From Cydia pomonella (taxonomy: Eukaryota > Arthropoda > Insecta > Lepidoptera > Tortricidae), in NCBI RefSeq assembly GCF_033807575.1, contig NC_084704.1, positions 27,939,968-28,003,967 on the forward strand: 64,000 nucleotides of DNA, in the 5' to 3' direction. Below, one piece after another: positions 63,755-64,000 of the stretch (position 1 is its first letter; each line of letters starts with the position of its first letter). The notes beneath the pieces were generated by a model that saw only the letters and a list, made by a program, of their open reading frames with translations, did not search any database and had not been told where the DNA came from. Made by a program: the position numbers and the translations under genes.

Positions 63755-64000
63755 ACCTACTCTAAACTTAGAAGTGTTTTTGCTATAAAAACACAAACAG
63801 CTACAAAAGTAAAAACGCCTTAAGTCCAAAAGAGCGTAGCAACTACGCTCGCATTCTATTGCAAATTGTTTCGATTTGTTATTTCACTTACCCACCAAAA
63901 ATGTTTTTATTTTATTTTATTGTGTTTAGTTTAACTTTTAGATTTTTAGTTGAAGTCATACATGTACCTACGTTTTTTGTTATAAGTGTGCGCTCACCGC
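63755..64000. other. No gene recognised
   Basis: Contains a short AGCGTAGCAACTACGCT inverted word near 63833. Confidence 0.4.

Overview
The window is AT-rich, intron- and repeat-laden animal DNA. I infer a moth or butterfly (Lepidoptera) nuclear genome. The basis is two tRNA-derived SINE families, many short palindromic MITEs, RTE-like and CR1/Jockey-like non-LTR retrotransposon tails, a Gypsy element, and a repeat family with a GTGCGAGTCGGACT head and a GGAACCCTAAAAA tail that I know as abundant in Lepidoptera. Nothing looks bacterial or viral: no operons, no rRNA, no CRISPR, no organellar block.

Host coding content is very thin. The best candidates are two terminal exons on the + strand, each a splice acceptor followed by an open frame and stop: 863-1028 and 25493-25662. 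I could not name either protein. A 55-codon ORF with an upstream TATA-like run lies at 33531-33698 and is weak. The remaining long ORFs are transposon pol fragments or chance frames.

Layout. 0.1-2.7 kb: a GC-rich tandem repeat, the first candidate exon, and CTCGAG-rich repeats. 3-6 kb: a TA-flanked MITE, RTE and CR1-like LINE tails, a palindromic MITE. 7-9.2 kb: a 5'-truncated LINE with an open 497-codon reverse transcriptase frame, inserted inside a TIR element. 9.7-19.4 kb: a dense run of foldback elements, SINEs and LINE tails. 19.4-22.2 kb: a young, internally deleted Gypsy element with identical 203-bp LTRs and a 5-bp target duplication, itself inside an older TIR element. 22-29.5 kb: paralogous non-coding segments, the second candidate exon, and a single-unit copy of the GGTTCCGT family. 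30-32.5 kb: a truncated LINE with a 28-bp target duplication, then two MITEs. 32.5-37 kb: mostly anonymous DNA. 37-46 kb: many palindromes, including two near-perfect ones of the same family, and a GGTTCCGT-family element expanded to four ~270-bp units. 47-64 kb: RTE and CR1-like remnants, SINEs, microsatellites, hairpins and long anonymous stretches.

The features do not form a pathway. The clearest story is transposon layering: LINE in TIR element, Gypsy in TIR element, palindrome in LINE. Family names were not checked against any database. All element ends are read by eye and may be off by a few bases. For brevity, 'family G' below means the GTGCGAGTCGGACT ... GGAACCCTAAAAA family.
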